DNA of 64,000 nt from Candidatus Flexicrinis proximus (GCA_016712885.1 JADJQF010000007.1:1-64000); one strand, 5' to 3'. Shown: positions 30,233-39,646, counted from the stretch's first letter. A program made the numbers and translations. Notes: generated by a model not told the origin, from the sequence alone.

Positions 30233-31720
30233 TTGGGATACGACGTACCACGCGCCACGCCCGAAGAACAGGGGATTGCGTCTCCGGCCGTGCTTCGATT
30301 TATCGAAGCGCTAGAGAGCCAGATTCGCGAAATCCACAGTTTTATGCTGCTGCGCCACGGTAAGGTGGTTGCGGAAGGCTGGTGGTCGCCTTATGGGCAT
30401 GAACACCCCCACATGCTCTTTTCTCTCAGCAAGAGTTTTACCTCAACGGCAGTGGGACTTGCAGTGACGGAGGGCTATTTCTCGATTGATGATCCCGTGC
30501 TGTCTTTCTTCCCGGAGGAAGCGCCCGTTGTTCCGAGCGATTTGCTGACAGCGATGCGGGTACGACATCTGCTGTCCATGTCCACAGGTCAAGCCGTCGA
30601 TACCTGGTCGTATATGGTGGATCGACCCGACGGCAACTGGATCAAAGGCTTTCTGGAAGTGCCTGTTCTCCATACCCCCGGAACCCACTTCGTCTATAAC
30701 ACCGGTGCAACTTATATGCTGTCTGCGATTGTGCAGAAAACGACCGGTATGAACCTCTTAGGCTATCTGCAACCCCGGCTGTTTGCGCCGCTGGGTATCG
30801 AAAGCGCTACCTGGCAAGAATCGCCGCAAGGGATAACCGCTGGTGGCATTGGGCTGAGCATCAAAACACAGGACATCGCCAAATTCGGTCAGCTCTATCT
30901 GCAAAAGGGGATGTGGCAGGGCCGGCAAATTCTGCCTGAAGCGTGGGTCGAAGCAGCGACGTCTTCTCAGATTTCGAACAGTGATGGTGTGCAAATCGAC
31001 TGGTCGCAAGGCTACGGCTATCAGTTCTGGCGCTGTCGTCACCAGGCATATCGGGGGGACGGCGTGTTTGGTCAGTATTGTATTGTCATGCCGGAACAGG
31101 ATGCGGTCCTTGCCATTACGAGTGGCATCGATGTATTTGATATGCAGCAGCCACTAAACCTGATTTGGGACATCCTGCTTCCAGCAATGTGGCCGGACCC
31201 ACTTCCCGACGATGCCGCAGTCCAGGACGCTCTATCAAAGAAGTTGTCCAGTTTGAGCCTGAAACCCGTGCAGGGAGAGGCGTCGTCGCGGATTGCATCA
31301 CAGGTTTCCGGGCAGACTTATGTGGTCGATGCCAATGAGCTTGGGATCGAAACCATCACTCTGAGTTTTGCCGGGGCTGATTACACAGTCACCGTCAAGA
31401 CAGCGGCTGGCGAGGAGACCATACCCTGTGGTTACGGCAAGTGGCAGCCAGGACAGCCGACCGCACTGTTCAGGCAGCCCTTGCTATTCGACACCACGCC
31501 GATCACGACCAGCGGAGCCTGGACAGCCGAAGATGTCTTTGCAATGATCGTCCGGTTGTATGAGACTCCGTTTTACCATTCGCTGGTCTGCCATTTTGTC
31601 GAAGACGGGATGCTGATTGAAACGCGGATCAATGTCTCACTGGAGTCGATGAAACCGCTGCTGCTGCTAGCGCATCCGGTAAAAGATGGATTGGGCCTTA
31701 CCTCTTCGGGGAACGGATAA
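30233..31720 (+). CDS. beta-lactamase-family (class C-like) serine hydrolase
   Basis: 495 residues, probably from TTG 30233, because an in-frame stop lies 18 bases upstream; no clear ribosome-binding site was seen. SxxK nucleophile 'FSLSKSFTS' (Ser64, Lys67), Y-x-N-like 'HFVYNTGATYM' (Tyr155), and 'GIGLSIKTQDIAKFGQLYLQKGMWQGRQILPEAWV', which is standard for this family. A C-terminal ~150-residue beta-rich extension follows ('SSRIASQVSGQTYVVDANELGIETITLSF'). There is no signal peptide, so it is probably cytoplasmic. Family members hydrolyse esters or amides; the substrate cannot be read from the sequence. Confidence 0.85.
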   Translation: MGYDVPRATPEEQGIASPAVLRFIEALESQIREIHSFMLLRHGKVVAEGWWSPYGHEHPHMLFSLSKSFTSTAVGLAVTEGYFSIDDPVLSFFPEEAPVVPSDLLTAMRVRHLLSMSTGQAVDTWSYMVDRPDGNWIKGFLEVPVLHTPGTHFVYNTGATYMLSAIVQKTTGMNLLGYLQPRLFAPLGIESATWQESPQGITAGGIGLSIKTQDIAKFGQLYLQKGMWQGRQILPEAWVEAATSSQISNSDGVQIDWSQGYGYQFWRCRHQAYRGDGVFGQYCIVMPEQDAVLAITSGIDVFDMQQPLNLIWDILLPAMWPDPLPDDAAVQDALSKKLSSLSLKPVQGEASSRIASQVSGQTYVVDANELGIETITLSFAGADYTVTVKTAAGEETIPCGYGKWQPGQPTALFRQPLLFDTTPITTSGAWTAEDVFAMIVRLYETPFYHSLVCHFVEDGMLIETRINVSLESMKPLLLLAHPVKDGLGLTSSGNG

Positions 31721-31944
31721 GCCTTTTCGCCGCTTGTTTCCATCGTGCTGCTGCTTTCCGACCTCACTCGACAGCAATCGAAACAAGTTCCGCAACACCC
31801 ACACCCTATGGGTTATTTGATCGGGGCTACACCAACCCTTGATATAGCACCTCACTTTGGGCGCTTACCTCAGAACGGTGAACCAGCGTTCCAACGCTGA
31901 GATGTGGGAAACTCTTAGATGATCAGTCAGCGGCATGGCAGCGG

Positions 31945-33042
31945 CTATATCTGCAAGACGATCTTTTCACCTGTTTCCAAATTCGTAGCAGAAACCCATT
32001 GCGGATTATGGATAACGTCCAGAAGAATCACGGTTTCCGGCGCCAGTTCACCAATCTTCTGGGTTACAGTGTCCGATACTTCGAAGATGGGTTTTTTCAC
32101 CGTGAAGCTCATAATGTCCCCCTCGCGATACTTCTGCGGCTTGGGCAAAGGCGGCAATTCCGCCAGCAACTGCCGCGTGTAATCCCGCGCCTTCAGAAAC
32201 CCCTCTTTTGAAGTGCCGCAGTGACGCATCGCCATGAACAAGCCTTGCAGGCGCTGAGACCCATTCAGCACCTTGAGGCCCTTGAGAATTGCAGCTTCCG
32301 GTAATGCGTTTTCGCGCATCGCAATCAAGAAATTGCGCTCAAACGATTGACTGTACGGGATCGCAGCTTCCTCGGCTTGATTTAATTGGTCAATCGTTGC
32401 TTGCAGTCCCTCGACGGCATGCACACGAGTCTGTCTGGACGCTTCAGCAGCCCTTTCTGCCTCTACTCGCAAACGCACGAACTCTTGCTGGAGATCGTCA
32501 CCGTTGTATGGATCAAAAACCACATAGTGATATTGACCTGTCTCCCAGCTGCGAATGAGATGCTTGCCATTGGAGTCTTCAACCTCAATGACTGTCGCCA
32601 GGGGGAGTTTGCCAATGATCTTGGCATCCGGTTCACCAGAGTCATAAACCGGCGCGCCGCGATCAAGCAGCAATATGTCGCCCGAGTGAAGGGTATCCGG
32701 TTGGCGCGTGCCGAGCGTTTCCTGGTATCGCGCGTTGACGTTGCTGTAATCGCCTTCATTGCCCAATTGCCCGCTGCTCAAAATAGCGCGGACAGCAAGC
32801 GGGCGTTTAGCCTGGCATAAGATATTTGCCGCCAGGACAAGACCTTTAGGGCTAAATACTCTCTCTCGTAGCCCCAGGAGGAAGTTCGCTTCCATCGAAG
32901 CAGAATAGTTGATAGGTTGAAGATTTGCCTTCTCTTCGGGGCGCAAGGCGTTAAGCCATAGCTGTAGGTTCGCGGCCAGGCTTCGGGCATTTTCCAACGC
33001 TACTAGCGCGGGTGTATTCGACGGTTGGTTATCAGAAGACAT
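31945..33042 (-). CDS. unknown protein built of two tandem copies of a helical plus SH3-like unit
   Basis: 365 residues, no signal peptide, family not recognised. Two halves align: 'INYSASMEANFLLGLRERVFSPKGLVLAANILCQAKRPLAVRAIL' (about 43-87) with 'IPYSQSFERNFLIAMRENALPEAAILKGLKVLNGSQRLQGLFMAM' (about 230-274), and 'LHSGDILLLDRGAPVYDSGEPDAKIIGKLP' (about 118-147) with 'YREGDIMSFTVKKPIFEVSDTVTQKIGELA' (about 303-332). Each unit is therefore a helical domain followed by a small SH3-like barrel. A charged, possibly coiled-coil link joins them ('EFVRLRVEAERAAEASRQTRVHAVEGLQATIDQL'). It lies downstream of the two-component genes on the same strand, about 57 bases from the response regulator; functional linkage is only possible. 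Confidence 0.6.
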   Translation of the reverse strand: MSSDNQPSNTPALVALENARSLAANLQLWLNALRPEEKANLQPINYSASMEANFLLGLRERVFSPKGLVLAANILCQAKRPLAVRAILSSGQLGNEGDYSNVNARYQETLGTRQPDTLHSGDILLLDRGAPVYDSGEPDAKIIGKLPLATVIEVEDSNGKHLIRSWETGQYHYVVFDPYNGDDLQQEFVRLRVEAERAAEASRQTRVHAVEGLQATIDQLNQAEEAAIPYSQSFERNFLIAMRENALPEAAILKGLKVLNGSQRLQGLFMAMRHCGTSKEGFLKARDYTRQLLAELPPLPKPQKYREGDIMSFTVKKPIFEVSDTVTQKIGELAPETVILLDVIHNPQWVSATNLETGEKIVLQI

Positions 33043-33099
33043 AGACTCCCCCTAAACACATTGATCAACAGTATAGCGTTCTATCTACCTTGAAAGTGT

Positions 33100-33798
33100 C
33101 TAGTGGTTTTCGCGCCCCATGTCCGTACGGCCCTCGTGCCGGACATTCTCATGCCCCAGCCCGGCTTCGCGTCCACGTCGTATCGCTTGTGTGCGATCAG
33201 CCACCTGGAGCTTATTCAGAATATTCGAAATGTGATTGCGCACGGTTTTGTTGCTGAGTACAAGCCTTTGCGCGATCTCTGGGTTGCTGTATCCCTGCGC
33301 CAGCAGATCGAGCACCTCAACCTCACGGTCCGTCAACTCAGGCAGAAGCTCATCTGCGCGTGTAGAATCCACCGCAGCGAAGTAACTCACCATACGCCCC
33401 GCGACGGCCGGGCTGAAGACTGCGCCACCATCACAGACCGTTTGAATCGCGCGAACAATCTCGTCCTGATCCGCACCCTTGAGAAGATAGCCACGCACGC
33501 CTGCGCGCATTGCCGCGAAAACCAGTTCATCGTCCTGATACATCGTAAGAATCAGGATGCCAATTTGCGGGCTGTCTCGCAAGATCCATCGTGAGGCCTC
33601 GATACCATCAAGTCCGGGCATCTGTACATCCATGAGAATCACGTCGGGTTGATGCTGTTTTGCCAGCGGCACAACTGAGGCCCCGTCTTCTGCCTCCGCG
33701 ATCACCGTGAACTGCGGCAGCGAGTTCAGCATCACACACAACCCCTTCCGAAACATCGGGTGGTCGTCAGCGATCATCACACGGGTCATGTCAGTCAT
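33100..33798 (-). CDS. NarL/LuxR-type response regulator
   Basis: 232 residues from ATG 33798 (AAGGAA 8 bases upstream), overlapping the kinase stop. The receiver domain has 'MIADDHPMFRKGL', phospho-acceptor Asp57 in 'VILMDVQMPG', 'LTMYQDDELVFAAMRAGVRGYLLKGA', and a C-terminal LuxR HTH 'LTDREVEVLDLLAQGYSNPEIAQRLVLSNKTVRNHISNILNKLQ'. It is partner of the histidine kinase, as the overlap shows. Its target genes are unknown. Confidence 0.93.
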   Translation of the reverse strand: MTDMTRVMIADDHPMFRKGLCVMLNSLPQFTVIAEAEDGASVVPLAKQHQPDVILMDVQMPGLDGIEASRWILRDSPQIGILILTMYQDDELVFAAMRAGVRGYLLKGADQDEIVRAIQTVCDGGAVFSPAVAGRMVSYFAAVDSTRADELLPELTDREVEVLDLLAQGYSNPEIAQRLVLSNKTVRNHISNILNKLQVADRTQAIRRGREAGLGHENVRHEGRTDMGRENH

Positions 33799-36073
33799 CA
33801 GCCAATTCCTTTCGAGGCATTTCAACTAGGGGGATCCTTGCGAGAACGCGCAGCCCATTCCCTTCGCCGCATTCCACAACACAGGTGCCGCCCAATTCCG
33901 CAGCGCGCTCCCGCATCGAGTTCATGCCGACACCTCTTCGAAAGTCCCGTGGCAGCCCCTGCCCGTTGTCGCAGATTTCTACACTCACGACATGGTTATG
34001 CGTAAGGCGTACTGTGCATTGTGTGGCTTTGGAATGGCGGGAAACATTGGTCAGTGCTTCCACGCAGATACGGTAGATGGCGACTTCTGCGGCCGCGGAA
34101 AGAGATGGCAGATCTTGCGGGATGTCAACCTCGATGCTCAAACCACCCGTGTGTTCAAGCTGTTGCGCTTTATCCACAATGGCACCCTTCAAGCCCAATT
34201 CTTCGAGCGCCGGGGGATGTAGTTCATAAACCAGATGGCGAATTGCTTCCAGCGCCTGACGGGTCTGGGTTTTTACATCAGCCAAGAGAGTATCAGCACC
34301 TGCGGGATTGTCTGCGAGCAGGTTTCGGGCGGCTTCAATTTGAAGGATAAGCGCTGCAATCGACGATCCCACTCCATCGTGCAGCTCACGCCGCAGGCGG
34401 CGGCGTTCTTCTTCTCGCGCCAGTACCAGCTTCTCTCGCGCGCGCTGTAAATCCCTCGTGAGTCGAGCGGCCTTGATGACCGATTCCGCGTGGTACAGAA
34501 GGCCGGAAATGAGCTGGTGATCGCCAGGCGTAAGCGTTTCGTCCGGAGTGCGTTGTGCCACCAGGAGTCGCCCTACTGTTTCCTCATCGAAAGTCAGCGG
34601 GTATGAGACGAGCGGTTCCGTTGGCTCTCCCCATGAGGCCGCGCGGAAAAATTCACGATCCTGAACGAGCTCGATGGAAGTATACGGCAGCTTGAGTGCC
34701 GTCCCAACGATTGTGGCAATCTGATCAAGCGCGTCGTCGGGAACTAGAGTTTCCTCCAGCTGCCGTGACAACCGGGTAACCACCTGATACGGTGAATCAC
34801 GCTCCCCGTAAAGCAGCCAGTTGATCGCACTCTGAAGGCGCACGCGCACTGTATTAAAGATCGCGGCGGAAATGCCGGTGGCTATGAGTGAGAATATCGG
34901 GCTGCCCCGCGCATGAAACAGCGTGCCGAGCATTCCAACCACCAGCACATATATCGCGATAATCAGGGTTGTGAGGGCAGTCCAAACCAGTGTGCGCTGG
35001 ATGACGACACGGATATCGAATAAGCGGTGGAACACAACGGCCGCCGCAAACCCCAAAACAACTGGCAGAGATAACAGTGGAACGATTTGCCAGCCAAGAG
35101 CCACGTGACCCGTCAGCACAATAGGCATCATCCCGACACCCACCGCGATAGCCAGGGCAACGGCGAGTATCGCTGCGACAAACCGGATACGTGAACGTAA
35201 GGCTGTGGTATGGATCCGCCGGTCGGCGGTCACGAGACTGATGATCGCGAGCACAAATGCCACAAATATCAGGCCGATGATCCCGAGTTCCCAACGTCTC
35301 AGCCACATCAATGGGTCGGGCGAATAGGAAGCGAACAAATACAGGACGAAGATTGGAAACGGCAGCGTGTAGATGGCCACGATCAGTCGCCGTGTCACCC
35401 ACAACCGATTACCAACACCCGGCAGCACGATCGCGAAATGCAGCATGGCCGAGGATACGACGATGAGCTGAATGCAAGTCGCGATGCGGTAAAACAGGAA
35501 TAGGCTCCGTGAGCTGAGCAGTCCAGCCAAATCCATGCCGATGTACCAACAAATACTCAGCGAGACAAAAGCGGCGGAAGCCAGCAGCAGAGGTTGTGCC
35601 CCCAGCTCGCCGCGTCCCTTCCGCCACATCCAGATCGCCTGCCCCTGTACCAGCAGCAGGAAAGCCGCAATCGGCCCGTTTTGTTCAAGCAGTGTGCCGA
35701 TTGGAAAAGGGCGAAGCAGGACCGGAACGTCTTCAACACTGCCGTTACGCAGGACGGTGTAAGTAATCGTGTCCCCAACACGCCAGTCGGTGTTGGGAGC
35801 GTTAAGGGTGAATATCGCGCGTGTCCAGAGGATAAGGTCCTGTCCATCAACCCGCAGAACAGAGTCGCCGCCGCGCAATCCGGTGGGATATTCGACGATC
35901 GGGTACACCGTAACAGCAGACTCCGTGAAGACACTTGCGCCGAGCGCTTGACGCGCTGCATCCGACGGTACAGAAAGGCGCATGGTAATGAATACGAGCG
36001 ATAAGGCGTAGACCAACGCACAGAGAAGAAGCGAGGGAGAAACCGAGGGGCGATAACTAGAAAAGGTCTTCAT
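33791..36073 (-). CDS. membrane sensor histidine kinase (HisKA_3/NarX type)
   Basis: 760 residues. One membrane helix (about 14-32), then an extracytoplasmic ~85-residue region that reads like a PDZ domain ('YPTGLRGGDSVLRVDGQDLILWTRAIF...GDTITYTVLRNG'). Seven or eight membrane helices follow (about 130-400), then a GAF-like region (about 430-545) and a coiled segment. The HisKA_3 box is 'EEERRRLRRELHDGVGSSIAAL' with phospho-His565, and the HATPase has 'EALTNVSRHS' and 'CDNGQGLP...GVGMNSMRERAAELGG'. It is in one operon with the response regulator. The signal sensed at the membrane is unknown. Confidence 0.9.
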   Translation of the reverse strand: MKTFSSYRPSVSPSLLLCALVYALSLVFITMRLSVPSDAARQALGASVFTESAVTVYPIVEYPTGLRGGDSVLRVDGQDLILWTRAIFTLNAPNTDWRVGDTITYTVLRNGSVEDVPVLLRPFPIGTLLEQNGPIAAFLLLVQGQAIWMWRKGRGELGAQPLLLASAAFVSLSICWYIGMDLAGLLSSRSLFLFYRIATCIQLIVVSSAMLHFAIVLPGVGNRLWVTRRLIVAIYTLPFPIFVLYLFASYSPDPLMWLRRWELGIIGLIFVAFVLAIISLVTADRRIHTTALRSRIRFVAAILAVALAIAVGVGMMPIVLTGHVALGWQIVPLLSLPVVLGFAAAVVFHRLFDIRVVIQRTLVWTALTTLIIAIYVLVVGMLGTLFHARGSPIFSLIATGISAAIFNTVRVRLQSAINWLLYGERDSPYQVVTRLSRQLEETLVPDDALDQIATIVGTALKLPYTSIELVQDREFFRAASWGEPTEPLVSYPLTFDEETVGRLLVAQRTPDETLTPGDHQLISGLLYHAESVIKAARLTRDLQRAREKLVLAREEERRRLRRELHDGVGSSIAALILQIEAARNLLADNPAGADTLLADVKTQTRQALEAIRHLVYELHPPALEELGLKGAIVDKAQQLEHTGGLSIEVDIPQDLPSLSAAAEVAIYRICVEALTNVSRHSKATQCTVRLTHNHVVSVEICDNGQGLPRDFRRGVGMNSMRERAAELGGTCVVECGEGNGLRVLARIPLVEMPRKELADD

Positions 36074-36130
36074 AAGAACAGCTTAACTAGCTTATTGCAT
36101 TATAGAACTCTTATTGTAGCGCGCTTTTGC

Positions 36131-36206
36131 AAATCGGGGATGTCCCACCGCGGCGGGACAATCTTCCCGACATAGTCGGGACAACACCCCCATGACGCGG
36201 GGACAG
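36131..36206. repeat. cluster of hairpins with a repeated GGGACA motif
   Basis: Consecutive dyads: GGGGATGTCCC (36136-36146), TGTCCCACCGCGGCGGGACA (36141-36160), TCCCGACATAGTCGGGA (36165-36181) and CCCCCATGACGCGGGG (36187-36202). GGGACA occurs three times on the plus strand and its complement near 36141. It lies between the divergent kinase gene and the activase operon, so it may be a multi-site operator or leader structure. Confidence 0.45.
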
Positions 36207-36587
36207 CTAAACCCTTACGCTGAGAATAAACCAATCAAGCAAGTGATATTAGCAATGTCCACACATTCGAAGCGTCTCTTGAGGCAATTACCTGGAAATC
36301 GAAAGGGCTTCAATCGAGAGTTGAAACTCACGCAACAGTCGACACATTGGCGAACCGGCGTCCTGAGTGATCTGGCCGGGTTGCTCAAATCCCTCAGTCT
36401 GTCCATTTACAAGGTGGTCGAGCCAGGCCGCGGAGTTTTGTACAGGGCAGCACAAGCGCTTAAGACTCGAATCGCATTCCCGATCGTCAGGAGTATCCGC
36501 GAAGACGATATGGTCGCCGCTGCCAGTTCGCTCGTGGTAATCGCTGGCCTGGCGCTCGTTACCTGTTTCCTACTTCGACTTCTATAG
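36192..36587 (+). CDS. small protein with a C-terminal membrane segment
   Basis: 131 residues from ATG 36192; an ATG at 36255 is also possible. A basic, hydrophilic N-terminal part ('STHSKRLLRQLPGNRKGFNREL') is followed by a single hydrophobic helix at the extreme C-terminus ('MVAAASSLVVIAGLALVTCFLLRLL'), as in tail-anchored proteins. I recognise no family. It ends 40 bases before the activase-related operon on the same strand and may be its first gene. Confidence 0.45.
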   Translation: MTRGQLNPYAENKPIKQVILAMSTHSKRLLRQLPGNRKGFNRELKLTQQSTHWRTGVLSDLAGLLKSLSLSIYKVVEPGRGVLYRAAQALKTRIAFPIVRSIREDDMVAAASSLVVIAGLALVTCFLLRLL

Positions 36588-36626
36588 GCTGGAACCAAGC
36601 GTACTGAACGAACCGGAGAAGAACCG

Positions 36627-37589
36627 ATGTTTGGCAAACGATCCACTGTAGACCCACCCCCTGATAAGCAGCGTCCTGTGATCGGTATTCCACGCGCGCT
36701 GCTGTATCACAAGTACGCGAAGATGTGGACGACATTCTTCGATGAATTGGGGTGCGAGGTCGTCATCAGTCCCAACACAAACCGGCCGATACTTGAGCGC
36801 GGTATCCAAAATTCGATCGACGAAAACTGCCTCGCGGTCAAGATCTTTCTGGGTCATGTCCATTACTTGATCGGCAAAGCCGACTACGTCTTTATCCCGC
36901 GTATCGAGTGTCTGCACCCGGGCGAAAAGATGTGCGTCAAGCTGTTCGCGCTCGCCGATATCGTGCGCAACACGTTTCGCGATATACGGATCCTGGAATA
37001 CGACGTTGACGAGAACCATAACAAGTTCGAGGCGGCGGGACTCACCCGGATTGGACTGACGCTCAATCCACATCGGCCGACCGTCCAGCGTGCCCTAACC
37101 AGAGCGCAGACCGCACTCGCCGATCACAATCGCGAGGAACTTGAGAAGCAGACCCATCAGCTTCAACAGGAATCCGGCTGCCGCGTGCTGCTGGTCGCCC
37201 ATAGTTACATCACACAAGACGCCATGATGGGCAAGATTGTGACGCAAACCCTTCGCCAATTGGGCGTCGACATCATCCTGGCCGACGTCGTCAACCTCGA
37301 CGACGCCCGCGAGCACTACCCCCACCTGTCGAAAGATATTTACTGGACGTACAGCAAGGAGTTGCTGGGCGGGATCGACATCTACAAACCGAAGGTCGAT
37401 GGGATCATCTTCCTGATGGCCTTTCCCTGTGGACCGGATGCGCTGATGGTCAGTCTCTGCCAGCATGTAATCGAGGATACACCGCTTTGCGTTCTGAATA
37501 TGGATGAACTGCAGGGTGATGCAGGATTGAAGACGCGGCTTGAAAGCTTTGTCGACATCTTGCGTCTAAAGAAGGAGCAGGCCGCATGA
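36627..37589 (+). CDS. acyl-CoA dehydratase activase-related protein (DUF2229), part 1
   Basis: 320 residues. 'VIGIPRALLYHKYAKMWTTFFDELGCEVVISPNTNRPILERGIQNSIDENCLAVKIFLGHVHYL', 'YVFIPRIECLHPGEKMCVK' and 'FLMAFPCGPDALM' are typical of DUF2229/HgdB-like proteins, with cysteines that could bind an Fe-S cluster. The product lacks the fused BadF domains of the long (about 1,400-residue) activases; those parts are separate genes here. Its stop overlaps the next start (ATGA). Confidence 0.8.
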   Translation: MFGKRSTVDPPPDKQRPVIGIPRALLYHKYAKMWTTFFDELGCEVVISPNTNRPILERGIQNSIDENCLAVKIFLGHVHYLIGKADYVFIPRIECLHPGEKMCVKLFALADIVRNTFRDIRILEYDVDENHNKFEAAGLTRIGLTLNPHRPTVQRALTRAQTALADHNREELEKQTHQLQQESGCRVLLVAHSYITQDAMMGKIVTQTLRQLGVDIILADVVNLDDAREHYPHLSKDIYWTYSKELLGGIDIYKPKVDGIIFLMAFPCGPDALMVSLCQHVIEDTPLCVLNMDELQGDAGLKTRLESFVDILRLKKEQAA

Positions 37590-38668
37590 CCCCGCGTCGT
37601 GTATGTTTCCCATTGCTCGGCAATTACCATATCGCGGAGAAGCCTCTGGGGCTGCTGATCGGCGACGAAGTGATCGTCCCGCCCCGCCTCACCAAAAAGA
37701 CACTCGAAATCGGTGCCAAGTACAGCCCGGAGTCAGTGTGTGTGCCGTTCAAATACACGCTCGGTAACTTCATCGAAGCGATCGAGCAGGGTGCAAACGT
37801 GCTGGTACAAGCCGGAGGCGGCTGCCGCCTGGGCTGTTATGGCGAAGTGCAGAAAACGATCCTGAAGAAACTCGGCTACAACGTCGAATACATCAGGCTT
37901 GTCAATGAATTCGGCCTGCTGTCCTTAATCCGGTTCGCAAAACAGTTGAATCCGCGTCTCTCGTACTTCCACATCTGCAAGGTGTTCTACTTTGCTTACG
38001 CCAAGGCCAGAGCGATTGACGAGATTGAAGACGTAATTCGGAAGAACATCGGCTTCGAAACCCGCAAAGGCACATTCGAGCGGCTGCAGAAGCGAGCATT
38101 TGCCGAACTCGACGAGGCTGCAACTTTGGGAGCGATCCGGGAAGTTGTGCGCAGCTTCATGAAGCAGGCGAGCGAGATCGACGTGAATAAGCCGGATAAG
38201 CCGCTGCGCGTCGGGTTCGTGGGTGAGTTCTACGTCGTTCTCGAACCGTTCTCGAATTTCTTCATCGAGAAGCAGCTTGCGGAATACGGCGTTGAGGTCC
38301 ATCGCCCCCTGACATTTTCGAGCGAAGTCCGCAATTACATCTTCTATGACCGGCATATTCGGCACCTGCTGGCAGAGGCGGCGCCGTACCTGCACCACGC
38401 AGTCGGAGCCCACGGCACTGAAAGCGTAGTGCAGGCCGTACGCTTCGCAAAGAATGGCTTTGACGGGATGATCCACGTCAAGCCATTCGGCTGCATGCCG
38501 GAAATCAATGCGATGCCGGCGCTGCATCGCGTCTCGGAAGATTTCCAATTCCCAATTCTCTATTTCAGCTTCGACTCGCTCACTTCCGAAACCGGTATCA
38601 AAACCCGGCTGGAAGCCTTCTACGACATGATGACGATGAGGAAGAATTCTGATGTCCGCACAAATTGA
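37586..38668 (+). CDS. acyl-CoA dehydratase activase-related protein (DUF2229/HgdB-like), part 2
   Basis: 360 residues. 'VCFPLLGNYHIAEKPLGLLIGDEVIVPPRLTKKTLEIGAKYSPESVCVPFKYTLGNFIEAIEQGANVLVQAGGGCRLGCYGEVQKTILKK' carries Cys residues in the CxxxC arrangement expected of an Fe-S ligand region. The second half ('GFVGEFYVVLEPFSNFFIEKQLAEYGVEVHRPLTFSSEV', 'HGTESVVQAVRFAKNGFDGMIHVKPFGCMPEINA') matches the 2-hydroxyacyl-CoA dehydratase fold. It is translationally coupled to both neighbours. It probably receives electrons from the activase at very low potential; the substrate is unknown. Confidence 0.8.
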   Translation: MTPRRVCFPLLGNYHIAEKPLGLLIGDEVIVPPRLTKKTLEIGAKYSPESVCVPFKYTLGNFIEAIEQGANVLVQAGGGCRLGCYGEVQKTILKKLGYNVEYIRLVNEFGLLSLIRFAKQLNPRLSYFHICKVFYFAYAKARAIDEIEDVIRKNIGFETRKGTFERLQKRAFAELDEAATLGAIREVVRSFMKQASEIDVNKPDKPLRVGFVGEFYVVLEPFSNFFIEKQLAEYGVEVHRPLTFSSEVRNYIFYDRHIRHLLAEAAPYLHHAVGAHGTESVVQAVRFAKNGFDGMIHVKPFGCMPEINAMPALHRVSEDFQFPILYFSFDSLTSETGIKTRLEAFYDMMTMRKNSDVRTN

Positions 38669-39629
38669 AGCCTATATGGGAGTAGATGTCGGCTCGATTT
38701 CCACCAAAGCGGTGGTCATCGACGGAAAGAATCAGATTCTAGCCGAAGACTATTTGTGGACCGAGGGCAATCCGATCCAGGCAGTCAAACGGCTGATGGG
38801 AAGCATCGAGGCGCAGCTTCCGCCTGACGTAACAATTATGTCGGTGGGCACGACGGGATCGGCTCGTGAGTTGATCGGGACAATTCTTGGGGCAAGCATC
38901 GTGAAAAACGAGATCACTGCCCATGCGATTGGCACCTTGAGCTACCACCCCGACGTGCGCACGATCTTCGAAATCGGCGGGCAGGACAGCAAGATTATCA
39001 TCCTCGATCACGGCGTTGTGACCGACTACGCCATGAATACCTTGTGTGCGGCAGGTACAGGTTCTTTCTTGTCGTCACAGGCGCGCAGGCTCAATATCCC
39101 GGTCGAGGAATTTGGCGCCTATGCCTTGAAGTCGACTAACCCCACCAAGATCGCCGGGCGCTGCACCGTTTTCGCCGAGTCTGATCTGGTGCATAAGGCA
39201 CAGATGGGCTTCCCTACAGAGGATATGATCGCCGGTTTATGCAAGTCGATCGTGCTGAACTACCTGAATAACGTAGGCAAGGGTAAGAGAATTGCCTCAC
39301 CCATTGTGTTTCAAGGCGGCGTAAGCAAGAACGTCGGCGTCGTCAAGGCGTTTGAAAGCGTCACCGGCCATGAAATCATTGTCGATCAATTGGGTCATCT
39401 CATGGGGGCAATCGGCGTCGCGATCCTGGCGCGCAAACAGCAGCAGCACCGGTTTGACTTCGACATCAAGGATATCGAATTCAGAACAGTGGGTGTGGAC
39501 TGTGGTGGATGTCCAAACGACTGCGAACTGGTCTGCGTGCTGCGCGATTCCCAGTTTCTGGATGCGTGGGGGAATCGCTGTCCGGCGGGTATCGTCAATG
39601 CTAAGAAGAAATTGGCCGCTAAGATCTGA
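38652..39629 (+). CDS. BadF/BcrA/HgdC-type ATP-dependent activase
   Basis: 325 residues, overlapping the previous gene by 17 bases. ASKHA-fold ATPase: 'MGVDVGSISTKAVVIDG' (residues 9-25), 'VGTTGSARELIG', 'FEIGGQDSKIIIL', 'MNTLCAAGTGSFLSSQARRL', 'GRCTVFAESDLVHKAQMG' and 'VFQGGVSKNVGVVKAFE'. The [4Fe-4S] cysteines (LCAAGTG and GRC) are present. The C-terminal extension 'GVDCGGCPNDCELVCVLRD...WGNRCPAG' adds five cysteines not found in short HgdC proteins. It couples ATP hydrolysis to low-potential electron transfer to its partner. Confidence 0.9.
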   Translation: MSAQIEAYMGVDVGSISTKAVVIDGKNQILAEDYLWTEGNPIQAVKRLMGSIEAQLPPDVTIMSVGTTGSARELIGTILGASIVKNEITAHAIGTLSYHPDVRTIFEIGGQDSKIIILDHGVVTDYAMNTLCAAGTGSFLSSQARRLNIPVEEFGAYALKSTNPTKIAGRCTVFAESDLVHKAQMGFPTEDMIAGLCKSIVLNYLNNVGKGKRIASPIVFQGGVSKNVGVVKAFESVTGHEIIVDQLGHLMGAIGVAILARKQQQHRFDFDIKDIEFRTVGVDCGGCPNDCELVCVLRDSQFLDAWGNRCPAGIVNAKKKLAAKI

Positions 39630-39646
39630 TCAACGATGCACAAGGA

